A stretch of DNA of 64,000 nt, taken from positions 1,860,001 through 1,924,000 of the forward strand of contig JAULSR010000003.1 of the NCBI GenBank assembly GCA_030512295.1, given 5' to 3'. Each line of letters begins with the position of its first letter. The first letter of the stretch is position 1. The position numbers and the translations under genes were made by a program. Of this stretch, positions 22,416 to 32,954 are shown piece by piece. This DNA comes from Bombardia bombarda. Taxonomy: Eukaryota > Ascomycota > Sordariomycetes > Sordariales > Lasiosphaeriaceae. The notes below the pieces were generated by a model. That model saw nothing but the letters and a program-made list of their open reading frames with translations, ran no database searches and was not told where the DNA came from.

Positions 22416-24144
22416 TGAACATCTATCTTGGATATAGATGACAATGTTCTCTATGATGTGTTTGTCTGTCTATGACTTCAGCTTTTCGTTTGCTCGACCC
22501 TTGGGCATTGCATTCATACGTCTATTTTGACCAGGACTTGACCAGGCAGATCAATGTTGAACATGGATGATGCCTAAGTCTAGACTGAGGTAGGTAAGGT
22601 ATCCAAATCCAAACCCTACTCAGTAAAAGACAGAAATTATATCACAATCTTAGCACTCTTCAACCATTTTTCATCTTCAATGTCCATTTATCTCCTTTCC
22701 ATCTTCTGTTCTTTCATACAAAGTTTTTAACAAAAGGCGTGCACACGACACCTCTTAGGCATACATCTAAGAGAATAGCAGGGCCAGTGATGTTTACCTC
22801 CTAAAAGGGGTGTGAATCTAATTGGTGGGATTTCTCTAGCTTATTGATCCACCAAACAACGATATCAACGCCAACCCCGCAACGATGCTTTTCCTAGACT
22901 ACTTCCTTCGCGTCTTCCAAAAACATCGTAACCATCTAGCTGGGAGTGACCAAAGCCGCCAAGACTGGTGATCCACGAGAAACCAACACGACGGGACGGC
23001 ACCGACAAACAACTTTGCTGTCCCGCCTGGGGAATTCCTCCAAGGGATAACTTACACTTGACGCAAATCAATGGACCGCAGTTGAGCTAGGGGCTATATG
23101 CCGGTTCATAATGCAGTAGCGTACCGAATGTTGATGTAACACGGCGGCAACTTCCAGATTCAGGGGTAATCCCGAGACTAAGATATGGAAAGAAAACAAA
23201 GACCAGGGAAAACAAGACTCGCACATGACACCACACCACAAATCTGCCAATAAAGACTATTGGGTGAAGTGTAAGCGCTTCAATCATCACAGAAGATATT
23301 CGCGAGGCATTGACCCGTGACCCCAACTTCTCCAAATCCAAGTTCAATCCTTACACAAACATACCGGCTGGGGCTCCCGAACTGCCGTGGATCAGGTAGG
23401 AGTACTTGAACCAACTTGGTCCAGCCGTGTAGACATAGACATACATGGAATAAATCCTACGCTACACATTCCGTCCCAGCAACTCTCACCGTAAACTGAC
23501 GGTTGGTGTGCCTCACGTAGAGATGTGATTACAGTATGCCTTGAGGAACTTCAACTGATTCACAACTCGGAGAGTATTAATACTCCGATATTATATCGCC
23601 AAGAAACCAATCCATGATCCAGTACAGATGTGTTCATGACCAAAATCATAAAAATCTTTCTCATCTGACATTTCCTGTGTACTATCTAGCAATCCTCAAT
23701 ACTACCAGTGATATCCACACTGAGCAGCGAGAAACACGAAGGATGCAAGAAGTGGAGCAACAACCACCAACAACTGCCAACCACCCCTTGTATTTGTGCG
23801 TTACCGTAACCAAGGGTCCTCGCAGAGACCAGCCCTGTCCTTCCTTATGGCAACGAGACATGGCCTGTTTCTTTTCATGCTATTGCATTGAGCCTGAATA
23901 ACAACCTGGCATTCATCAGCCCACTCACTCGTTTTTTTAAGGGACTGGTAAGTAAATGGGGTAAGATGGGGAAGATCGACAGCCGATGTTCCCCGTGGGA
24001 GAACCTGACTAAAGTGGAGGAAACATGTGTTTTGACTGGAGCATGTTCCGAGGACCTGGTTCTGAAGGATGGGGAAGTTGGGGTAAATGCGGAGGCGAGT
24101 TGAAGAGAGGCCTGGCCACCACCCCCTTGTACATACGTAGGGTC

Positions 24145-24153
24145 GTATATATA
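24145..24153 (+). promoter_or_regulatory. TATA box of the sugar porter gene
   Basis: GTATATATA-type sequence about 95 bp upstream of the ATG at 24247. Confidence 0.5.
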
Positions 24154-24246
24154 TGAATTGGGGTGCATCCCGCGGAAGGTGGAAAATGGCAGGATATTAT
24201 CGTGCTGCAACTGAGACCAGCTGCGATCCAGTTAGCATCTTCAACC

Positions 24247-25887
24247 ATGGGGAAGATCTTTAACGTCTCCCTGGCGGTCTTTGCCGCCACGGGGTATGCT
24301 CATTTTTCACAACCACAATGACTGTAGCGTCCATCCATCAAGCTGACAATTATCCTCCCAGCTCCTTCCTCTTTGGCTATGACGCCGGCGTCATGACAGA
24401 CGTGATCGCGTCCCCCGACTTCCTCGAGTACTTCAATACATCATCAGGCACGCCCATCATCGGCGCCATCAACAGCACATTCTCGGGCGGCGCCATCTTC
24501 GGCTCCCTCATGGGCGGCTTCACCATGGACCGCTTTGGGCGCCGGATAACTATCCTGATAGGCGCCCTGATCTGCCTGCTCGGCGCCATCTTGCAAGCCG
24601 CCGCCCAGAACCTCGCCATGATCCTCGTCGGCCGCATCATCGCCGGCTGGGCCGTCGGGCTCATGAGCATGTCGGTGCCCGTGTACCAGTCCGAGTGCGC
24701 CCACCCAAAGATCAGAGGTCTGATTGTCGGCCTGACGCAGCAGATGATTGGCGTTGGATTTATCGTGTATGTTCACCCCCTTTCCCCTCCAAACCAAAAA
24801 GTAAACAACAAACCCCCTAACCCACAACCACCCATCCAGATCAACATGGGTGGGCTACGGTTCCGCCCACGCCACCGGCACCCTCTCCGCACTCCAGTGG
24901 CGCTTCCCCCTCGCCTTCCAAGCCATCCCGGCCCTCATCCTCTGCTGCGGCATCCTCTTCTTCCCCGAATCCCCCCGCCACCTCATGGAAACCGACCGCG
25001 AGGAAGAAGCCATGCGCGTCCTGCAAAAGCTCCACTACGACGGCACCAACGACGCCTGGATCCAGCAAGAGTTCCACGAGATCAAGACCACCATCGCGGC
25101 CGAAAAGGCCATCACGGTCCCGGGCTGGCGCGTCATGTTCACCGTGCCCGCCTGGCGCACCCGCCTCATGCACGGCGTCGCGGTGCAGGTCTTCACCCAG
25201 TTCACGGGCATCAACGTCATCGGCTACTACCAGACCCAAATGTACCGCGCGCTGGGCATCACGGGCAACAGGGTCCTCCTGGTCGCTGGCATCTACAACT
25301 GCATCGGCCCGCTGGCCAACCTCTTCTTCATCGTCTTCATGATCGACCGCGTCGGCCGCCGCAAGCCGCTCCTCTGGGGCACCGTGGCCATCGTGATCGC
25401 GCTCGTCTGCGAGGCCGCCGTCAACAGCCGGATCGACCTGAATAATCCCAGCAACGGGCTGTCAGTCGCGGGCGTCTTCTTCATCTTTTGCGTGACTGTC
25501 ATCTTCTCGCTCTCGTGGGGCCCCATCTCGTGGGTGTACATGGCCGAGGTGATGCCCATGCAGATCCGGGCGCGCGGCAACGCCTTCGCGACGGGAATTG
25601 GTAACTGGCTCGTGTCGACGTTTTGGTCGCAGGTGTCGCCCATGGCGCTCAACTCGCTCGGGTGGAAGTTTTACTTCGTGTTCGTCGCGTGGGATATTCT
25701 GATCACGATCCCGATTGTGTACTTCCTCTTCAAGGAGACCAAGCAGGTGTCGCTGGAGGATATTGATTTGTTGTTTGGCGAGCGGGCGCTGGGCACGCTG
25801 CCGGATGACTTGCACAAGGGGGGCGATTTGGCGCATCCGGAGAAGAGGGCGATTGGGAAGGCGGAGGAGCTGGAGGGGAGGAAGTAG
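24247..25887 (+). CDS. MFS sugar porter
   Basis: Exons 24247-24293, 24362-24766 and 24840-25887 give 499 aa. Sugar-porter signatures are present in order: FLFGYDAGVM (TM1), GGFTMDRFGRR after TM2, VGRIIAGWAVGLMSM (TM4), PESPRHLM at the end of the N-half, FTQFTGINVIGYY (TM7), IDRVGRRKPL (TM8 loop), and the C-terminal FKETKQVSLEDID. Twelve hydrophobic segments fit the family. It should import a mono- or oligosaccharide by proton symport at the plasma membrane. Lying next to a GH31 alpha-xylosidase and a GH3 glycosidase, it is a candidate importer of xyloglucan-derived oligosaccharides or their sugars. Introns 1 and 2 fall inside TM1 and TM5 coding, common in this family. The frame is intact. Confidence 0.9.
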
Positions 25888-27094
25888 GGAGAAAGAGGGA
25901 TAGGGTCGGGTGTGGTGGGTGGGAATCGGGACGGGATTGGACCTGGAGTCTTTGGGGATGAGATAAAATGATATGATAGTTGTAAGGCTCATTTAATCGA
26001 AACTTACAGCTGCATGAAGCATTGCGATACTTGTATGTGGATTAGTGATGTCCATTCTGAGGCGTAGGTACCTTATAGCATGGAGCAATAAGTCTGGCAA
26101 CATGGAACCTAAGCCCACAACGGGGACATTGTACATGTACCCGGGCCAGCAAATCTGTTAATTGAAGAGCCCCTCGCCCAGAGGTTTAAGGCAAGAAAAT
26201 AAGCTCGACTGACAGCGGGATCATTGAAGACACTTGTGTGGAGGCAGAAGATGGAGGAAGGTGCGATTCGAGCGGTGTCAGGACGCTTGGCCTTATGGTT
26301 GGTCCCTGCGCCTCATTGACTAACCCCGATCCAGTCTCGAGTCTCAAGATAGTCATGGGTGGCACACACTAGCATGCCTAAAGTTCTCTCCATACCTAAG
26401 CGTCGTTGTCTCCTCATCTTGTATGCAAAATCGCCACTGAGAACTGCTGGAGCTGGCCCATGATCACCGATCTCCACGTTACACGTTTTGTAACGGTGTG
26501 GAGACATGCTCGCCTCTACAGTGCTGCTTGGAATGGACACCTGATTCCTGTGATGAACCGAGCGCCTGGGGCTGTGTCCTACGCCAGTCGCTCATGACAG
26601 CTGGCAGCATGGACATCGACCGCAAAGATCGGACATGATGGCTCGCTGCAAGCTCACTGGCCGCCAAGATCAAACGTTGTATAACGTGAACTAACCCAAA
26701 CAGAGATGGTCGAGCCACTAACGTCTATCAGTGAAAGTACCGTGCTGTGATCTCCCACTCCGTTATGTCATGACACATCTCTTCCAAATCCATACTTCGT
26801 CCAGACGAGCTGTCTTGCCACCACAGCGACGGGAGGTCTTTCTGTGTCATTTACGACTGTGCTAACAAGAGTTTTGCGTCCCTTTCACTATACTGTTCGG
26901 TCTGACTGACTATCTGCATGTGCGGTCTTGGTACTGAAAGCCCCTATGATGGTCTCAATCTGATCTACTTCCAAATATCCACCGCCACTTGGCCGCTCAG
27001 CCCTCCTATACCAAGAACTCTTCCACTAATAAGTGCTGCATGAAATACCATCCCACTAGAATAATGAGTGCCCCACAAACTACCATTCCAACTC
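25888..27094. other. Intergenic; includes first copy of a duplicated flank
   Basis: No gene supported. Positions 26077-26290 share recognisable sequence with 29669-29850 (see duplication entry). The rest shows nothing. Confidence 0.5.
26077..26290. repeat. Diverged duplicate of 29669-29850
   Basis: Shared blocks in the same order include AGCATGG..C.A.AAGTCTGG, ATCTGTTA, GAAAATAAGC, ACAGCGGG and GAAGGTGCGA. With the matching F-box 3' end nearby (27095 and 29960), both copies appear to derive from one duplicated segment. Confidence 0.55.
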
Positions 27095-28764
27095 TCAGGG
27101 AAGTAGGTTCACTCTGTACGGCCGAGTCCAGTCAAACATGGGATATTCCCGCTGATCTTCCGTGGTCGTTATTTTGATGTTGCTTCCCTCAAACGCTCTG
27201 CGGACCATGGGGATCAAGTCAGGGGATATCAACGGATCCTTTGGGATATACCATTGACCTTGACCGAGACGCCTTGCTTCTTCATCCCACTTTGAGACGC
27301 ATAAATGGATTTCTTCGAGACATGGAAACAATTGCTCAACGTATGGTTTCGTGTGCACCAGATCATTGCAGACAGCGGCAGCAATGTCGGAGAGCCATAA
27401 GCGGATAACCCTGACGGATAATGGTAAGATATCGGGTAGGCCTCTTGGTTTCTCATCGCCCCGCCCGAGAAGCCGAAGTTTCTGGAGGATGTCGCGGGTT
27501 TGAAATGTCGCCGTGTCGATACTGACATACTCGAGCCGTGTAAAGCTTCGGAGGTCAAGCGTGGTATGTGGTGCAATGTTCATGAAACGCTTGTAGCTCT
27601 CAGAGAGGAAGAAACCCAAATTAAGACTCCTCAGCGACGCTTTGTGCTTTCCTAAAGCCGTGATGATATCGGTGGGGCCCGGGGGAAGTCCATTCCAAGG
27701 GGGTAAGAATGACAGATCGGAGTTATAACTGAAGACCTTCAACTGGCCACAAGAAATGATGATATCGGTAAGAAGTCTGGGTCTCAGATATCTGGTGCCC
27801 GAAAGGCACAAGTTGACGATGTTGGCAAACTCGGGATATGGTGGTATTGAGTTCGGACTGAAGTCTTCCCGAAGATCCTCATCGCGAAGGCCAGCGACAC
27901 AACAGAAGCTACGTAGCAGCGGAGCCGCTTTGAGGACCTCCTGGACATCCTTAACGTCGTAGATGTGTCTAGTTTCGAGGTCCCATGGAAGAAAGACCAA
28001 CGTCTGCAGTGCTGGAAATATAATTTCGCCGTTGAACTTCGTCTTTGTTGGGGCGGCATATTGCAAGTGTTGGAGCTTGGTAGCGTACGAGATAAGAATA
28101 TGACGCAGCAGGATCACTCTTCTATCGACAGGAAATGTCCACCAGGGGTCACCCCAGTCAAACCTCTCCTTCATCGCCTTGGAAATAGGTTTGATATTTT
28201 CAGGGGACATGTCAAGACCTGCCACCAGAGATTCAAGAGGGCATAGAATATCAAGCCAATTGATGTAAGATGCGAGGTCGGGCCTTGGATTATGATGCTA
28301 GTCAGTTGGTTTACCACTAACATGAATGGACAAGAGATACCACTGAAACTATACCTGGATACGATAGTGTTCATCAGAGACAGCAACCTCTTTCCACAGT
28401 ATTGAAAAGGCCCCGGCATACCACTGAGCGAAATGAAGCGATACAAGTAAACCTCAGCAATGGCGCGACAAACTCTAGAAGTTCGACAAAGAGCAAGTAG
28501 AGTGGATATGCCAAGGGCGAATTCATGCTCGTCAAAAGTCGGCCGACCTGTATGAAACCACTCGTTGTCCCACCGAGCGTCGACAGGCCACACGCATGAA
28601 TAAGTAGCTTCTCGTCTGTAGCTGGGGACCCAGCCGATTGGAGCATCATAGCAATAGGCGCAAAAGTAGCTGAAGATTTCGTGAAGAATTTCGTGAGGCA
28701 AGTCGGGCAGCTGGGTGGTGCCGCCAGCTGCACCGGACTCCAGGTGTGGACTCGGCACGTCCAT
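27095..28764 (-). CDS. F-box protein
   Basis: Exons 28764-28355 and 28283-27095 give 532 aa. The F-box is near the N-terminus (LPDLPHEILHEIFSYF, about residues 18-33), the segment that binds Skp1 in SCF ubiquitin ligases. The remainder is a leucine-rich, LRR-like solenoid of the kind used by fungal F-box proteins to hold substrates (for example SLRSLNLGFFL and FTRLEYVSIDTATF). The start is the Met of MDVPSPHLESG; an upstream in-frame Met at 28839 would add a hydrophobic leader and is less likely. Intron 1 (71 nt) is needed to connect IVSR to PDLASYINWLDILCPL. The substrate is unknown. A broken copy of its 3' end lies at 29960-30310. Confidence 0.8.
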
Positions 28765-29668
28765 TTTGACGATTGGAAAGACGTACAGCCCCAGGAGATC
28801 GAGCGCAATACGTATAAGACAGACGCTTTGCAAGAGCAAGACTCCCTAGACAAGTAAGTGTGGTCACTTCTATATATACCAGGGGAGTAGAGGGAGTGGA
28901 CGCAGTTTGGAGGCTGCGAACCATGGTATGAAGCCTGTGACCAAGCCAGCCAGCCGGACAACACATGAACACGCTTGTCCGTGTCAGCCACATGGATTGT
29001 TTACGGGCCCCCCACACCGAAGCGCTTGCCAACTTGGTTCGGATGGAATTGGTTCGGATGGAAATATCATAGAAGGAGACCTGGCGCCTAAGCTGCTCTT
29101 CCGACACTCAAAAAAGGACAACAAGATCGCAAAACTGTGACGGAACTCCATAAATCTCTTTGGGCAGTGGGCAGTGGGCGTGAGATGAAACTGAACTGGT
29201 CAATGTGGCAACAAAAGGTCAGAAAGTGGACCAGGTGGTTTTGGCTCCATGAACGGGAGGTGTTCTTGCTAGCGAATGCTGTGCCGTGATGAATGGGTAA
29301 GAAATGGCGCCAAATCTGGCCCGCGTCATGATTCAATCTCATCCATCCGAGGCAGGTGCGTTGAAGGAACAAGACGGGGTCAGGGAGGTGCAGATCCTCG
29401 CCATTGCCCCTTCCCTTTCACCTACGAGAGGTCACGGGTAGGACCTCGGGTTGCACATCATCCTTCGTCTCAATTCCACGACTTGGCCACCACTTGCAAG
29501 CGTACAAAGACAGCACTGCACTGGCATTTGAACAGCCATGCCCAGGCGCTCATGGAGCTGATGTGGGCGTCATGTGCGGGTATGCGTCACAACTCACGTC
29601 TGATCCCAGAACGGAGTATTTTTCTAGGGTACGTACTTCCCTCTGTTACAGAGTGGGTTGTTCGGCAC
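28765..29668. other. Intergenic, nothing recognised
   Basis: Promoter of the minus-strand F-box gene and spacer. Overlapping frames up to about 160 codons have no motif. Confidence 0.45.
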
Positions 29669-29850
29669 AGCATGGGGCGACAAGTCTGGAAACAACCACA
29701 GTCACTGTACCCGCGAGAGCATATCTGTTATTGGACGAGTCCCCCTCCAAGGTGGAGAAAATAAGCCCCACTAACAGCGGGGCTTTCAAGGGTACTTGCT
29801 GCACATGAATGCGAAACGTAGAAGGTGCGAGCCGTGTCAGAACACTCGAT
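29669..29850. repeat. Diverged duplicate of 26077-26290
   Basis: Second copy of the flank described at 26077. Here it lies only about 110 bp from the F-box 3' relic, against about 800 bp in the other copy, so sequence was lost here or gained there. Confidence 0.55.
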
Positions 29851-29959
29851 AATGGTCAAACAATCTGGCATTCAGGTGGTAGTAATAGGGGCTGTTGCCA
29901 GACCTATTACTCCACGTTGTACACATCGCCAACTATCTCATGAGCAAATTTTACACCCC

Positions 29960-30310
29960 TCATGGCAGTAGAATCTCTCTATAGGGCCACTTCCAGTCAA
30001 ACATGGGATAATCCGACTCCCCCTCCCCCTCGGTGCTCGTGATCTTGATTCCACTACCCTCAAATGCTTCCCGCACCATGAGAATCCAGCTGGCATATGG
30101 TCGAGATTCGTTGCGTGCGATTCGAGTATACTAAGCAGAGCCCTAGCTCTGCCATTGCCCATAGTGTGCCATCCAGGACAGAATTCACGAATGCCCAACT
30201 TATTTGCAGCTTCAGAAATAACCACCGCAAACTTGACCTATTTCCAAAATTCGAAATGGTCTTCGCACTATCTCCTAGACACTCGTAGTGCCTAAGTAAA
30301 TAGCTCAATA
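29960..30310 (-). pseudogene. Truncated F-box gene 3' relic
   Basis: From about 30085 down to the TGA at 29960, the minus strand encodes MVREAFEGSGIKIT, then YPMFDWKWPYR and LLP-stop. The intact F-box protein ends MVRRAFEGSNIKIT, YPMFDWTRPYR, LLP-stop. Upstream of 30090 the similarity fades and frames are broken, and no F-box or LRR part is present. This is a partial duplicate of the neighbouring gene's tail and is not functional. Confidence 0.65.
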
Positions 30311-31470
30311 TTACATCCGCGCAAGCCCTAGACTTAGACTCGATCAGCTCTACTTAAACTCACCGGGTGGCTGCAGTGTCAAGGGTAAGAACACCCATCG
30401 CCCATGAAGAATGCTAGATTTGTGACAAGAATGGCGTTTGGCCCGGTGATAGCAGATAACCATTTACCTAAGTGGCAGCAATGACCAACGGGCGCGGGAT
30501 TGAACTGTTCAGGATGGTAACACAGGGTCAAAAGGTGTGCCGAATGCACCCGTGACTGCTCTCAGGCGGTACCAGCCTGGATGACAGGTGAGGAAAAGAC
30601 GCTATTTATGACTTAGCCCGTCCCTGACTCCGTCAAACGCACCTGCCTCAGACGAGATTGAAATTGAAGTTTCCAGCCTTGAGGTGGGCACCTTCCTGCA
30701 TTCGACGCTATCTCTTATCCATTCCCCCCCCCCCCCCCCCCCAAAATACTTAAGGTACCCTTTGTTAGTTCCCGCCCGCGTATAGCCGGCTGGATTCTTC
30801 TTGCACTGATTCCAATCATCCTCGCGACGAAGGTCCTCTGCGCTATAGACCACCACCAACCATGAGTCAAACGACACATGTGGAGTTGCACAAATATTGA
30901 TACTCCAAGGTCATCATAGACAGTATAATCGTAGCAATGAACAACAGGGTATATTGAACTCAAGCACGTCGATTTGCCTGCATCAGTAATACACCAACGC
31001 ACTCATATACCTGCCGCTATTCGCACCTGCCCATGTATATACTTACACTGAATATAAATGACATCCCATGCGTAGTTGTAGTACCCTACACCAATGAACA
31101 AGCAACTAAACCAAGTCCAGAGTTTGTTTCAAAACCAGAACCGTCCGTCCGTTCGCGCCTTATTGCTTCCGACAATTCCTGCATGTCCCGTCCCAAATCA
31201 TCTCATGGTACAGCAATAACCAAAGAAGAAAAGCAATGCCCCAGACCCATCCATCCAAGGGTACGTACTGTAAGACAAAACAAAAGAAACAAACACACCG
31301 ACCAACAATTACGACTATTATCAACCAACACACGCAGCATACAATCAACACAACAGAACACAGCACAACACAATGCAGATATCGCTGGCTCCCACACCCC
31401 CCGCTTCCAGTCCAGTCCAACGCAGCGCCCACATATATCCAAACATCAACACAGACCTGCCCCATCAAAG
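30311..31470. other. Intergenic with C19 homopolymer
   Basis: No gene supported. Contains a C19 run (30724-30742). The right end is the 3' flank of the acetyltransferase gene. A 194-codon plus-strand frame at 31033-31617 has CA-rich low-complexity composition and no motif. Confidence 0.45.
30724..30742. repeat. Poly(C)19 homopolymer
   Basis: Uninterrupted run of 19 C in intergenic sequence. Confidence 0.9.
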
Positions 31471-32954
31471 TCAAAGCAACAACCTATCTGCCCCCGACGG
31501 CCCAGACCCTGGCACGTCCACAAACACTGTAAACCGCTTGGCGCCCATCAACATGCCCGCCAAGAACAGACTGCTGAGCAGCGCAAACGCCACCGACGTG
31601 ACCGCCACAACGGCTAACATCTCGCTCCTAAACAGCCGCCACACCATGCGCCTTGTCGCACCGATGCCGATACCATGCGGTTGCTCACCGCCGCTCCCCA
31701 CTCGAACCGCCTCTCCACTCCTCGCCGCGCCAGGTCCAGAGACGCCAGCGCCAGGACTCACACCCACACCGGCAACGAGACCGGCCACCCCCTGTCCATT
31801 ACCCTCCTGATAATGTTGCAGCTGAACCTGATGCTGGTGCTGATTCCTCAGCAACAAATTATTCGACACGAGCCGCGCGAGCTCGAGCTCTTCCTTGCGA
31901 TCCATCGACATATCCCCAGAAAAAGGCGTGTAAGAGTGCGCCGGACGACCATACGCCAAAGCCTCGTTGAGCGAAGAGACAGTCGCGCCGACTTCCGTGG
32001 GTCCAACGTCGACCAGCGACTGGACAACACGCGCCGGCACGCCGACGGCCAGCGAAGCAGCCGGGATGCTCCGTGTGACGACGCTGCCTGCGCCAATGAC
32101 CGCGCCGGAGCCGACTGTGACGCCACCTCTATAATCTGCGTTAGTTACTGCCGCTTCATCCAAAAATGACAAGAAATCACATACAGAATCGTCACATTCG
32201 CTCCAATCCAAACATCATCCCTGATACTAATCGGTTTCCCGATACTGCTCCTCTGGCTCGACCTCTCCTCCGCCCTCAACGGATGGCTGACGCTGACAAT
32301 GACACAGTTTGGGCCAATGTTGCACCGCTCACCAATCACCACGTCAGCTACAGGCGTGTCGTTGATGGTACATCCGCGGTTGATAAACGTCGACCCGCCA
32401 ACACGCAGCCGTAAGCCGTAGTCAACAAAAAACGGCGGCTTGATGAACGGCGTCTGCGCCTTGAGCAGCGGGTTGCGAAACGTCATGTCGTGTGTGATGG
32501 CCATGGCGGTGTCCTCAGCAGAGCGGTCGCGCGCTGGCCGGACGATACTTTTCACATGGTCAGCCTGTCTGTCTACACAATGTCTCGTCTGTTGGGTGCG
32601 TAGGTGGGTAAGGTGTATATGCAGATAGAGAGTGCTACTTATGCACATGTGAGGCACGGGGACATAAACGAGACGCATGCGGTAGAATACATACTCAAGG
32701 TACAGGCTGCTCCGCACCTCTGGGACCGCATCCTCGGGTGTGCCGTTGAAGCGCCGGCAGGCTTGCGCGCATCGGTTCCGCGCGGCACGGAAGTCGTCGT
32801 TGCCTGCTGGAAAGGCGATCCCGGGAGTCGGGCCCAGATGGCTGTCGGGCTCGCTGCCGTCAACTGCAATGGCGCTGTCACGGTCCATGTTGTCGTCAAT
32901 AGTGTCGTCTATTTTTCGAGTGTGCGAGTGATGGCGCAGATCGTGGGCTTTCAT
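31471..32954 (-). CDS. NodL/Maa-type sugar O-acetyltransferase with C-terminal membrane segment
   Basis: Exons 32954-32695, 32568-32185 and 32128-31471 give 433 aa. The Met of MDRDSAIAVDG (32888) is an alternative start. A maltose-acetyltransferase-like N-domain (FRAARNRCAQACRRFN) leads into a left-handed beta-helix with hexapeptide repeats: GGSTFINRGCTINDT, IGERCNIGPNCVIVSVSHPL, IRDDVWIGANVTI and GGVTVGSGAVIGAGSVV. The His in SVSHPL matches the catalytic His of the family, so acetyl-CoA-dependent acetylation of a sugar is expected. Unusually, about 190 residues follow the helix: a Gln/Gly-rich linker, then one hydrophobic segment (MLAVVAVTSVAFALLSSLFL) near the end. This predicts a tail-anchored membrane enzyme, where the bacterial relatives are soluble and end after the helix. 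The frame is intact. Confidence 0.85.

Larger units (their letters stand above)
22348..24246. other. Intergenic between alpha-xylosidase and sugar porter
   Basis: About 1.9 kb with no supported gene; no frame exceeds 111 codons or shows a motif. It contains the GH31 3' flank and the promoter of the transporter. Confidence 0.5.
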
